The notes below the pieces were generated by a model. That model saw only the letters and a program-made list of their open reading frames with translations, had not been told where the DNA came from and ran no database searches. The position numbers and the translations under genes are program-made. Shown here piece by piece: positions 1-10,736 of a stretch of DNA of 64,000 bases (position 1 is the first letter of the stretch; the number at the start of each line of letters is the position of its first letter). Origin of the DNA: Bolinopsis microptera (lineage: Eukaryota > Ctenophora > Tentaculata > Lobata > Bolinopsidae); contig NC_087072.1 in assembly GCF_026151205.1 (NCBI RefSeq), forward strand, positions 379,501 through 443,500, read 5' to 3'.

Positions 1-953
1 TAAGCTGAAATAACAAACTTGGTGCCTAGCTATCAGTCCTTCCTCCATATTAAATAACAAACTTGGTGCCTAGCTATCAGTTCTTCCTCCATATTAAATA
101 ACTAACCTGGTGCCTAGCTATCAGTTCTTCCTCCATGTGAAATAACTAACCTGGTGTCTAGCTATCAGTTCTTCCTCCATGTGAAATAACTAACCTGGTG
201 CCTAGCTATCAGTTCTTCCTCCATGTTAAATAACTAACCTGGTGCCTAGCTATCAGTTCTTCCTCCATGTGAAATAACTAACCTGGTGCCTAGCTATCAG
301 TTCTTCCTCCATGTTAAATAACTAACTTGGTGCCTAGCTATCAGTTCTTCCTCCATGTTAAATAACTAACCTGGTGCCTAGCTATCAATTCTTCCTCCAT
401 GTGAAATAACTAACCTGGTGCCTAGCTATCAGTTCTTCCTCCATGTTAAATAACTAACCTGGTGCCTAGCTATCAGTTCCTCCTCCATGTGAAATAACTA
501 ACCTGGTGCCTAGCTATCAGTTCTTCCTCCATGTTAAATAACTAACCTGGTGCCTAGCTATCAGTTCTTCCTCCATGTTAAATAACTAACCTGGTGCCTA
601 GCTATCAGTTCTTCCTCCATGTTAAATAACTAACCTGGTGCCTAGCTATCAGTTCTTCCTCCATATTAAATAACTAACCTGGTGCCTAGCTATCAGTTCT
701 TCCTCCATGTTAAATAACTAACCTGGTGCCTAGCTATCAGTTCTTCCTCCATGTTAAATAACTAACCTGGTGCCTAGCTATCAGTTCTTCCTCCATGTTA
801 AATAACTAACCTGGTGCCTGGCTATTAGTTCTTCCTCCATGTTAAATAACTAACCTGGTGCCTAGCTATCAGTTCTTCCTCCATGTGAAATAACTAACCT
901 GGTGTCTAGCTATCAGTTCTTCCTCCATGTGAAATAACTAACCTGGTGCCTAG
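1..953 (-). repeat. 44-bp splice-donor array, left part
   Basis: About 22 near-identical 44-bp units. On the coding (minus) strand each contains the last 30 bases of the EVC2-like exon (reading MEEELIARHQ) followed by the donor CAG|GTTAGT and a short intron start. The array resumes at 1,421-1,715 (about 7 more units) after a poly(G)-ended insertion. Confidence 0.95.
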
Positions 954-3900
954 GGGGGGGGTCCAAGGGGAACTTTGGGGAGTTTTGGGGAACTTTTTTT
1001 GGGGAACTTCAGGAAACCTGGGGGACTTTCCCAAAGTTCCCCAAAAAATTATCAATGAAACAAATAATTTTGGGGAATTTTGGGGAACTTTTTTTTGGGG
1101 AACTTCAGAAAGTTCCCCAAAATTCCCCAAAAAAATTATCATGCCAAAAAAATTATCATGCTGCAAGTATCAACAAGTAAGTTAAGATTATACCTTATAA
1201 TAACATACATGTTAACATTAATGGGTATTAATGTATATTAGAGAAATTTTGAATAATTTTGAATAATTTTGAATAATTTTGAATAATTTTGAATAATTTT
1301 GAATAATTTTGGGGAATTTTGGGGAACTTTGGGGAGTTTTGGGGAACTTTTTTTTGGGGAACTTCAGAAATCTTGGGGGACTTTCCCAAAGTTCCCCAAA
1401 GTTCCCCTTGGACCCCCCCCTGCCTAGCTATCAGTTCTTCCTCCATGTGAAATAACTAACCTGGTGCCTAGCTATCAGTTCTTCCTCCATGTTAAATAAC
1501 TAACCTGGTGCCTAGCTATCAGTTCTTCCTCCATGTCAAATAACTAACCTGGTGCCTAGCTATCAATTCTTCCTCCATGTCAAATAACCAACCTGGTGCC
1601 TAGCTATCAGTTCTTCCTCCATGTTAAATAACTAACCTGGTGCCTAGCTATCAGTTCTTCCTCCATGTTAAATAACTAACCTGGTGCCTAGCTATCAGTT
1701 CTTCCTCCATGCCCCTCAGTTTCTGCTCGAGTCTGCCGGTCAGAATAGTTTTCTGTCTGTCCTTCTGCTCGTTCAGCTCGCCTATCTTACCCTCCATGTC
1801 CTTTAGATGTGCGTCTACCATATCTTTCACTTTCGTGTCTTTTAGCACTCCTCGAGAAGACAGGTCGTCTATCAAGTTCAGCTGAAAAGTGAGAGTTTTA
1901 AGAAAATTACATTTTAATACAATCTGAATATCAGTTATAATCTCTCGGGGGTTGGTAATTTTAGCAATATTTTATTTTGAATATTTTATTATTTGATTGT
2001 TTCACACTTTTCATATTTCATAATTTTATTACTAGGTGGATCGGAGGTGATGTTATTGAGACTTTGGGCGGCCATAAAACTCCTGTTTTGAAAGTTGTCC
2101 TCTGTACTTGTTTCACTGACCCACGCTTTATAGCATTTATACATTTCGGCCCATTTTATATGTTTGTTCGATTTGCTGTACATTTGTAAATTTGCTATTT
2201 TGTAAAAGTTTCAAATCAAAAAAAAATCAATGTAGAAGACCTCCATTTTAGCAGCTTAAGGCCGAGTAGAAGAAATATTTGTTGATAAGCCAGAAGAACA
2301 AACCTCGACTTTAGTGAGAGAGTTGAGCTGTCCCCTCAGCGTGGCGACCTCCCTGCTCTTCTGAACTTGAAGTGAAGCTAACATTGAGGCTAGTCTTCTC
2401 TTCTGGTCTGTCAGGATAGTGCTCTTCTCCTCCATAATATCGTCATGTATTTCCTCAGCTTCGTGTAGGTCCAGGGACTCAACTGATCTGAGCAGGTCCA
2501 TCCTGTCCTCCTGATGCCGATGCAGAAGGTTCTGGATTGTGTCATCTGTTCTTCCATCCCCCGACTTGAACAGCTGGGGAGAGTCAGTCATTTAATTGTT
2601 TGCAATAAACTCAATGAAACTATTCAGCCGAGGTAGTGTATTTATGCAATTTTAAGATTCCAGAACTCCCCTTCGGCAGTAGTGTACAGTGTTCAATGTT
2701 CAATGTTCAGTGTTCAATGTTCAGTGTTCAGTGTTCAGTGTTCAGTGTTCAGTGTTCAATGTTCAGTGTTCAGTGTTCAATGTTCAGTGTTCAATGTTCA
2801 GTGTTCAGTGTTCAATGTTCAATGTTCAATGTTCAATGTTCAATATTCAGTGTTCAATGTTCAGTGTTCAGTGTTCAATGTTCAATGTTCAGTGTTCAAT
2901 GTTCAGTGTTCAATGTTCAGTGTTCAATGTTCAATGTTCAGTGTTCAATGTTCAGTGTTCAATGTTCAATGTTCAGTGTTCAATGTTCAGTGTTCAATGT
3001 TCAATGTTCAGTGTTCAATGTTCAGTGTTCAGTGTTCAATGTTCAGTGTTCAGTGTTCAGTGTTCAATGTTCAGTGTTCAATGTTCAGTGTTCAATGTTC
3101 AGTGTTCAATGTTCAGTGTTCAATGTTCAGTGTTCAATGTTCAATGTTCAGTGTTCAATGTTCAGTGTTCAATATTCAGTGTTCAATGTTCAGTGTTCAG
3201 TGTTCAGTGTTCAATATTCAGTGTTCAGTGTTCAGTGTTCAATGTTCAGTGTTCAGTGTTATATGTGACATAGTAGTAGTGTAATTGTGGATCTCACCTC
3301 ACGTTCGCTGGTTTGGGAATCCATCATTTTCTCGAGTCTCCTCGCTATTTTCGCAGCAAGTCTTTCTTGCTTCTTCCGTTTGTAGCGCAGCTTTTGTACA
3401 GTCAATCTGTCAAGTATTCTTGTTATAATTCGTGTGTGGAAGAAGTATTATTGAAAGGGGTGTAGGAAGCGGGGGGAGGGCAGGGGGGGGGGGGGGGGCC
3501 TGATTATTGATATCCGAAGTCCGAACAATGTCAAGCTTCGGCACTACTATACTGGTACAATTAGTTCCATTTCAGTGGTGTTATTTCAATAAAACCGCAA
3601 CCAAAAATCTAAGTTTTCAAAGCCAAATTTTCTGTCAAATATAATGATAGTTTTGTAAAATTAGAAAAGAAATATACTGACCCCTCCTCAAGTTCAAGTA
3701 AGTTACGTCGATGTTCTCTCATAACATTATCCCTGGTCTCTTGGTTCATCACTAACTGACTCTCCAGCAGCCGTCTGATAGAGGGTGGGGTTACAATCTA
3801 AACAATGGTAATATTTAATGTGACAAAAGTTAACGTCCGAGATAATATGCTAATATGACTAATTAACTTTAGCAGCACTTACTCGACCATCTTTGCCTCC

Positions 3901-6900
3901 TGTTCTTTGAGAGCAGTTTGTTCCAGTTTGTCAGCCTCTACCTGGCTCTTGATCCGCTCCTCGCTGTCCAGCACTCTCTGCTGGAGCGCACTCTCGATCA
4001 TCTTTATAGCGCCGTTCTTCTCAGTCTCCAACTTTGTCTGGTCCCGGAAGTTTCTTTGTCTCTGGACCTCTGTTTGACTGCTGCCGATGATGGCTCGTTT
4101 GATCAATGTCTCGAATATCTTGTCCTGATTCTCCCTGAACCGTGTAAGACTTTCACTGGTGAAGTGATCCCAAACCATGGCCAGTTCCAGAGCGGTCAGC
4201 TCGTCCATCTCGTCGAACAGCTGCTCCTCCTCCATTCTCCGGCCAATGTGGAATCTGATCTTCCTCTCCAGGAACTCGGCCGGACTTATCTCTTTGCGGC
4301 TTATCTTGTCGTTGTACTTCTGTTGGAACATCTCATACGCCTCAAGATGAGCGTTCAGCTGCTTCCTTGCCTTGTCCTGAGCTTTAGCCCTGACTGTGTC
4401 CCTTACGCTCTCCTCGTAATTCTTCATCACGTCCACCATTGCCGTCTTGTTCTCGTTTGAAGACACGTTGATTAGGTTGAGAAGGTCTTCTCCGTACGAT
4501 CTCTTGATCAAAGACTCCCTGATGAGCCGGTTGATGGTTTGCTTCATCGAGTTGGAGACACTGGCCATGAGACTGTTGTGATACTTGACACGCTCCTCCT
4601 TTATCCTCAGAGTTGCTTCTCTCTTCAGCAGCCTTTCTTCGTGGACGAACTTCTGTCTGCACGCCTCCTCATGGAAAGCTTCGTCAATAACATCAATGTA
4701 ATGCTTGCTTCTACTGATAAGATCATCCCGCACATCGTTGTTCAAATTAGCCTCTTCGGCGATAGATAAAAAGAAGTCCTTAACAAGTAGGTTCAAAGAC
4801 ACCCTCTTCCGAATTATAAAGTCTCGTCGGAGTTTCTCCCTCTCTTCCTCCAACTGCAGCCTCAATAGAACCTCAAAGTCAGTTCTCTGTACCTCGTGCT
4901 GCCTTTTGAGGAGCTCTATAAAGTCCACTCTCTCCTGGAAGGGGACGCTCTGAAGCACAGTAACCAGATTGTCAAGCTCGTCGTCCTGTTGATCCATTAA
5001 CTTCTCCTGAGCCGATTTGGCAGAGTGTTGAAGTTCAGACTCAAGCTCTCTCTCCCTAGCCATATGTTGTTCAGTCAGCTCTACATCAGCAGCCTTGTAG
5101 TCCTTGTCCAGATGCTGGAAGAGTTTCTTGCCCTCTGTTTTCAGGTCCTGAAACAGTAACGATCCACCCCACGCTCTCCAGAATGAGCTGTCTCTGCTGC
5201 TTGGCCATGTCCTCCTCCACAGCAACCGTATGTGCAATATCCAGAGTATCTAATGAAGTCAGGGACGCTTTGTAGTCCTTCTCAGTCAGGGCCTGCACCA
5301 GATCATCAGCGAGCTCAGCAGCCAGGAGGAGGTCTCCTCTCTCCTTGATCCAGGACTCCAGCCTGACAGCAGGGCGGCGGGAGTACAACTCAAACTTAGT
5401 CGGAAGTGGTAAAACAGTGGTTCTTTTGCAGCAGACTAGCATGATCAGCATGGCAAATAGGACTCCGATAAAGAAGCAGATAGCAGCCGCCAAGCCCCAC
5501 CCTCAGGTTCCTAGCACTGTAGGTCTGATGAAGGGCGACAGGGTACCGGTAAGGGGAGGTGTAATCTCTAGAGTCCTCGTACTTTGGGGGCAGGGCTTTA
5601 TATTTAGCAACAACTTCCAGCTCATCACTACTATCGAGATATGTCACGAAACTAAAAGAGAAGGTCTCTTCAGGGTTGTGAACCTCCTGGTACCAGTAAT
5701 ACTGATGGTGAATAGGACGTTCTAGAGTGTCATCGTCCCCCCACACTTTCTGCTTCTCCTCACTGTAACTATTCTTGACGAAAGGAATCTTCTCGTTGAA
5801 AGTAACATAATAAGTAACATTGTAAGCGGTAGATCGGCTAAGTCCTGGCTGCTGTATGGCTGTCACATTCCAGTGGATTTGTCCGCCATCCTCGAACGTG
5901 TCAAATAGAAAGCCGATATCAGGCTCGCCTACCACCATACTGAACACCTTATCGTAGGCATAATCGTTCACGACAAAGGACCACGTAACGTTAATGATGT
6001 CCCCTGCATCCAAGAACTCAACGTCGTTCATCTTGAAATGTATCCGGAAAGTAACCACGTCCTTGTCCGTCACTGCTTCGTGGAGATCGTTAACAAACGG
6101 AAAGAAAGAAAATCCGTATCCTGCAACAAGAGGGAGACGCTCTGTATCTATATCGTAGGTCGGCTCGCTCAGTTCGGGGTCGATCTCAACCTCAAGGATC
6201 TCCAGAGCGTTGAAGTATTTTAAATCATTTGACTGTCTCTTCTGTCTATTGTAAGTGGTTTTTTCGCTGCCATGGGCTTCTGCAGTGAGCTCAACTTTCA
6301 ATTCGTCATGATTCCTTGAGGGATCTTCATGGGGAAGTCGATAGTGCGGTTCTCACCCACCACCATGTTGGTGGGGAAGTAAGCTGCCAGACCGGGTTGT
6401 TCCATCTCAAACGTGGGGATCATCATTACAAATTCCAGCTGCGTTTTCCCGAAGTCTTTTACGCAGGGGTCTGGATAATCGTTCTCATACTTTATTATGA
6501 CAGTGATGTCATCAATGGGACCCACTAGAGCTGATCTGATGATAATGGGAACCATGATGTGGATCTGTTTGCCCACATTCAGCTTCTTGATGAGAGTGAG
6601 CCCAGTGTCGATATTCCCTTCATAACTCTCCGGCTTGCTAGCGGGGATATCCATGGTGTCCACAACTGAGTACTCGTCCGTGAACTCAATAGAACTCTGC
6701 TCCACCTTCGCCTTCTCTGTATCCTTCTGTTCTACATACAGCTTGACGTTCTGGGCTGCATTAGTCGCGTCCCCCCGGTTAGCGACCCAGATGTGACACT
6801 CCGCAATCTCCCCTCCGTTCGCGTGCTGGTCACACTCCCATCTGTAGTCCATCTCCGGTCCTATTATCTCAAAGGTAACGGACGAGGGATACGAGATCTC

Positions 6901-8003
6901 TATCTCAGTACCATCATCCGCAGCTGGGTGGGTCAGGATAGCATCTATGGTGATGTTAGTACCATGTTTTAGGGGTTTGAACTCGTTCACGACCTCTAGT
7001 CTGGTCTCGATGACGATGTCCTTGTAAGAGTTGACAGATTGTCCAGTAGCCTGAACATTGGTAAGCGTGAAAAAGCCAGCTGTCAGGTCCCCGGGGTTCT
7101 GGCTCGCAGTGAGGGGCCCGGCTGTTACTCCGCCTGCTTGCCGCACTTCTCCGACATCGTCATCAGGTATCTTTATTATTTCAACGTCCGGGTTGTTACC
7201 TCCGAGAGGCCATCTGAGTTCCACCTTCATTGTTGTGAGGTCAGATTTAGGGAAGTCCAGTATAATGTTCACTCCGAGATAAGGTGGCCCGCACGAGTAA
7301 AACTCGTCTTTACCGGTGTTCAATTCCATCTTCATGGACAGCCGGGGGATGGAGAGTTCGTTATTCCACTCTATCTGCTGTGACTTGATCTCTTTTCCGT
7401 TATCCTCCTTCCACTGTATGAACAGGTTCTGTCTAAAAATAGACGCGGGTCTCAACGAGCTAGACATTCTCATTGTGATGTTACAATCCATCTCGCTCGT
7501 TACTCCGAAACCTGTGATCTCCACCTGCATAAGCTTAGAGGACCCAGTAGTTGTCTCCGTCAAGGAATTATCTCCGCACGTCACATAGCTGGAGGCCTGG
7601 TCCTTGTTATAGGCTAGTCCGGACAATCCTATGAAGTTCAATTCCAGCTGAAATAGTAAACGTATCACCAACCAATACCAGAAGTATTAGACTTTTGAAT
7701 ATCCCTAGATTTAAAATTAAATTTATCAGAAAGATAGGAAATAGCAAAATATGACAGTGTGCTGACCTCATCTCCGACAAGTGTGTTAGGATGCCCTGCA
7801 GTAAGTTTAGCGGTTACCCTGAAAGTGACCGCCTCGCCCGCCTCAACTTCATCTCGATCCGAACTGAATTCCGTCCGAAGGAGGGTGCTCTGAGAACACA
7901 CCAGTCCAACAGTGACTATTTGTATTAGTGCCTGGGGATATCGTGTGTTATTTAAAGGTACACTACGAGCGAAAAGACGACTATTCGAACAACACCTTAA
8001 CAC
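1..8003 (-). CDS. limbin/EVC2-like type I membrane protein with coiled-coil tail (partial, 3' end off window)
   Basis: Exons read on the minus strand, in transcript order: 8003-7767, 7647-3883, 3774-3682, 3406-3298, 2573-2304 and 1881-1681; the gene continues beyond position 1. Splice phases agree across all junctions. The product is a hydrophobic N-terminus, an extracellular region of about 790 residues with beta-rich, integrin/DUF11-like stretches, one transmembrane helix (about 5,492-5,428, motif AAAICFFIGVLFAM), and more than 730 residues of charged heptad-rich coiled coil. This layout resembles limbin/EVC2, a ciliary-base membrane protein that modulates Hedgehog signalling, although the ectodomain looks longer than in vertebrates. 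The large exon changes frame three times (near 6,304, 5,496 and 5,168) with no other stops, so it is either mis-assembled or broken. The start at 8,003 is the first in-frame ATG and is uncertain. The family name is a judgement from layout and tail composition; another coiled-coil membrane protein is possible. Confidence 0.5.
954..1420. mobile_element. 467-bp poly(G)-ended inverted-repeat element (MITE-like)
   Basis: Both ends carry perfect terminal inverted repeats of about 27 bp: eight Gs followed by TCCAAGGGGAACTTTGGGG. The element interrupts the 44-bp array and is flanked by the 7-bp direct repeat TGCCTAG (947-953 and 1421-1427), which looks like a target-site duplication. It has no coding capacity and is AT-rich inside, with an 11-bp GAATAATTTTG tract at about 1,248-1,315. 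The superfamily is not recognised. Confidence 0.75.
1421..1715 (-). repeat. 44-bp splice-donor array, right part
   Basis: Continuation of the donor array after the poly(G) element, ending at the true exon 1681-1881. The units nearest the exon match the exon edge most closely. Confidence 0.9.
1681..1881 (-). CDS. EVC2-like coiled-coil exon whose 3' end seeds a 44-bp array
   Basis: This exon opens after the acceptor CTCTCACTTTTCAG and encodes 67 residues of coiled coil ending in MEEELIARHQ. Its last 30 bases and its donor (CAG|GTTAGT) are the repeat unit of the array that fills positions 1-1,715. Any of about 29 downstream donor copies could therefore serve. Phase is 0 at both ends. Confidence 0.6.
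2304..2573 (-). CDS. EVC2-like coiled-coil exon
   Basis: A 270-base, 90-codon exon of phase 0 at both ends, with acceptor CTCCCCAG and donor GAG|GTTTGT. The peptide is strongly heptad-like and charged, continuing the cytoplasmic coiled coil. The two preceding short exons (3774-3682 and 3406-3298) encode the same kind of helix and join in frame. Confidence 0.6.
2690..3262. repeat. 7-bp minisatellite (TGTTCAG/TGTTCAA)
   Basis: About 80 copies of a 7-base unit alternating TGTTCAG and TGTTCAA, inside an intron of the EVC2-like gene. Because 7 is not a multiple of 3, all three forward frames stay open; these are not genes. Confidence 0.95.
3473..3498. repeat. poly(G) tract
   Basis: G-rich stretch ending in an 18-base G run, in an EVC2-like intron (3,407-3,681). 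No matching inverted end was found nearby. Confidence 0.85.
3883..7647 (-). CDS. large exon 2 of the EVC2-like gene: ectodomain, TM helix and first coiled coil
   Basis: The acceptor is TTTACTATTTCAG just above 7,647 and the donor is GTAAGT at 3,882-3,877. Three open segments (7,647-6,298; 6,301-5,396; 5,493-5,086) and a fourth (to 3,883) follow one another with single-base frame changes. At 5,495-5,498 and 5,167-5,170 a run of four Gs on the coding strand would restore the frame if it were three. Near 6,304 one base is lacking. The net change makes the exon end in phase 2, which is what the next exon needs, so the frame reconstruction is internally consistent. Segment 4 is rich in E, R, K and L with heptad spacing. 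Confidence 0.6.
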
Positions 8004-8168
8004 TTAGAAATATCTCAATCGCAAAGAATCAGCCTTAACCGTGCGTAATCAGCCATATTTACCTGCAGAAACTTCATATCTGCAAAGCGAAATGCAAAAT
8101 CAGTGAAAAGTTACTGTATAGTAACAAGTAAGATTGTTGATAAGCAAACAGCTGGAGTCCAGGTAACG

Positions 8169-8340
8169 AGATCACGTGACCAGACCACGTGACCAGTATA
8201 ACGTCACGTGACCAGTATTACGTCACGTGACCAGTGCTTCAACGGGTCACGTGACCAGTATTCCGTCACGTGACCAGTATTACGTCACGTGACCAGTGCT
8301 TCAACGGGTCACGTGACCAGTATTACGTCACGTGACCATC
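8169..8340. promoter_or_regulatory. cluster of nine CACGTG E-boxes upstream of the EVC2-like gene
   Basis: Nine TCACGTGACC-type sites within 172 bp, spaced by short partly repeated linkers (CAGTATTACG, CAGTGCTTCAACGGG), starting about 165 bp upstream of the first EVC2-like ATG. TCACGTGA is the core bound by USF/MITF/Myc-type bHLH factors. A regulatory role is inferred; the cluster may simply be a minisatellite. Confidence 0.45.
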
Positions 8341-8480
8341 AGTTGTGCTGTTGATAAGCAAGACTGCTGCACTGCAGAAAGTTAAAAAGCTCCTTTCTTG
8401 TCAAAGCGGTGTAATTCCAAAACACTACATCTTTAATGTAGTTGATCTACAGCGAGTGATCAATGAGAGTATACAAGTTA

Positions 8481-8665
8481 ACATGTGCAGCAAGGTGTGT
8501 TAACATGTGTAGCAAGGTGTGTTAACATGTGCAGCAAGGTGTGTTAACATGTGCAGCAAGGTGTGTTAAACAGCAATTAATGTACTTATTCAGCAAGGTG
8601 TGTTAAACAGCAATTAATGTACTTATTCAGCAAGGTGTGTTAAACAGCAATTAATGTACTTATTC
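8481..8665. repeat. 22-bp and 37-bp tandem repeats
   Basis: Four units built on AACATGTGCAGCAAGGTGTGTT, then three 37-bp units (CAGCAATTAATGTACTTATT plus CAGCAAGGTGTGTTAAA). Non-coding. Confidence 0.85.
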
Positions 8666-8799
8666 AGAAAAGTAAGTTAACAGCTGACAGCCAGATTCTA
8701 TGTAAAATGTTTTGAAGCTACTTGATAAGTAGTTTAATAACACTGCTAAGCAATCAAATAATGGGTGGTTAAGTGTTAGAGGTTGGCAAGGTTCTCCCC

Positions 8800-9990
8800 C
8801 AAATGTAGTGCAGTGTACCCCCAAATGTAGTGTACCCCCAAATGTAGTGTAGTGTACCCCCAAATGTAGTGTAGTGTACCCCCAAATGTAGTGTAGTATA
8901 CCCCCAAATGTAGTGTAGTGTACCCCCAAATGTAGTGTAGTGTACCCCCAAATGCTAATGTAGTGTAGTGTACCCCCAAATGTAGTGTAGTGTACCCCCA
9001 AATGTAGTGTAGTGTACCCCCAAATGTAGTGTAGTGTACCCCCAAATGTAGTGTAGTGTACCCCCAAATGTAGTGTAGTGTACCCCCAAATTTAGTGTAG
9101 TGTACCCCTCAAATGTAGTGTAGTGTACCCCCAAATGTAGTGTAGTGTACCCCCAAATGTAGTGAAGTGTACCCCCAAATGTAATTTAGTGTACCCCCAA
9201 ATGTAGTGTAGTGTACCTCCCAAATGTAGTGTAGTGTACCCCCCAATGCAAATGTAGTGTAGTGTACCCCCAAATGTAGTTAAGTGTACCCCCAAATGTA
9301 GTTTAGTGTACCCCCAAATGTAGTGTAGTGTACCCCCCAAATGTAGTGTAGTGTACCCCCAATGCAAATGTAGTGTAGTGTACCCCCCAAATGTAGTGTA
9401 GTGTACCCCCAAATGTAGTGTAGTGTACCCCTAAATGTAGTGTAGTGTACCCCCAAATGTAGTGTAGTGTACCCCCAAATGTAGTGTAGTGTACCCCCAA
9501 ATGTAGTGTAGTGTACCCCCAAATGTAGTGTAGTGTACCCCCAAATGTAGTGTAGTGTACCCCTCCAATGTAGTGTAGTGTACCCCCAAATGTAGTTTAG
9601 TGTACCCCCAAATGTAGTGTAATGTACCTCCCAAATGTAGTGTAGTGTACCCCCAAATGTAGTTTAGTGTACCCCCAAATGTAGTGTAGTGTACCCCCCA
9701 AATGTAGTGTAGTGTAACCCCAAATGTAGTGTAGTGTACCCCCAAATGTAGTGTAGTGTACCCCAAATGTAGTTTAGTGTACCCCCAAATGTAGTGTAGT
9801 GTACCCCCAATGCACATGTAGTGTAGTGTACCCCCCAAATGTAGTGTAGTGTACCCCCAAATGTAGTGTAGTGTACCACCAAATGTAGTGTAGTGTACCC
9901 CCCAAATGTAGTGTAGTGTACCCCCAAAATTTAGTGTAGTGTACCCCCAAATGTAGTGTAGCGTACCCCCAAATAAAGTGTAGTGTACCC
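8800..9990. repeat. 22-bp minisatellite (TAGTGTAGTGTACCCCCAAA)
   Basis: About 54 units of 22-23 bp with small indels. Long minus-strand open frames here (repeated GVHYTTFGG) are by-products of the repeat. Confidence 0.95.
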
Positions 9991-10166
9991 CCCAGTATTG
10001 TATTGCACCGTAGGCCATGTCACGCACTAAAATATCAGCCCCAAATATGTGATATCCCAAAATAGATTCATTACAGATTAATTCTTCAGAAGCCGCCAAC
10101 TAACACTAACCAGAAACAGTCCTTAATTTCACCCAAACACGTCAGTAAGGTGTCACGTCACTGCAG

Positions 10167-10402
10167 TGACGTCATTGCAGTGACGTCATTGCAGTTTCAT
10201 CAGACATTAGATCCACACACCAGCCTGGCCGCCCATTACAAATGTTTTAAATTAACAGGTTTTCGTTCGATCCCAACGTTTTCTGATATATCGATAACGT
10301 CGAAATAAAATTCCCTTCCGGTAAGGTGGCTCTAGTTTATCAGATCAGTGGAGTAGTGTATAAACTGCTGTTTCCCTGCTTTACACATACTTTATGACGT
10401 CA
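10167..10402. promoter_or_regulatory. three CRE-type TGACGTCA sites
   Basis: Perfect TGACGTCA palindromes at 10,167-10,174, 10,181-10,188 and 10,395-10,402, the first two within a short GCAGTGACGTCATT repeat. They lie between the divergent EVC2-like gene and gene A. TGACGTCA is the CREB/ATF consensus. A TATATA stretch at 10,525-10,530 might belong to a gene A promoter, but no transcription start can be fixed. Confidence 0.35.
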
Positions 10403-10736
10403 TGACACACGTAGTGTCGTCCCAACGTGGAAATGGCATCCGAAGGTTGCTGGCCGTCCTTTGAGGTAATCAGTAATCTGTGTGCTTATCCTCGCTACAA
10501 GCTTTGAAATTTGATTAAACTTCGTATATATGAGCCCCATTCAGGGATTTGTATTACAGTTTCTTTAATTATCACTTTGTTCGTTTAGTCCTGTACTTGT
10601 AAGTAGCCTGTAGAGTTGTACTTGTACACTTTCCAGCCGCAAATAAGTAGTCTCCTAACCCAAACTACTGCTAGATCGGAACTAAGTCCGATCTTACTCA
10701 CAGCTCTTAGTAATAGTCTGCTAACCCAACACTCCC

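Noticed and set aside
2636-3284. Overlapping forward open frames rich in FNVQCS repeats
   Set aside because: Produced by a 7-bp repeat open in all three frames; lies in an intron of the minus-strand gene.
5148-5172. 25-base mini-intron in the EVC2-like gene
   Set aside because: It has GT..AG ends and would restore frame, but it is below normal metazoan intron size; a one-base error in the GGGG run explains the shift more simply.
8660-10099. Minus-strand frames with GVHYTTFGGTL repeats
   Set aside because: Pure 22-bp minisatellite; no start context or partner exon.
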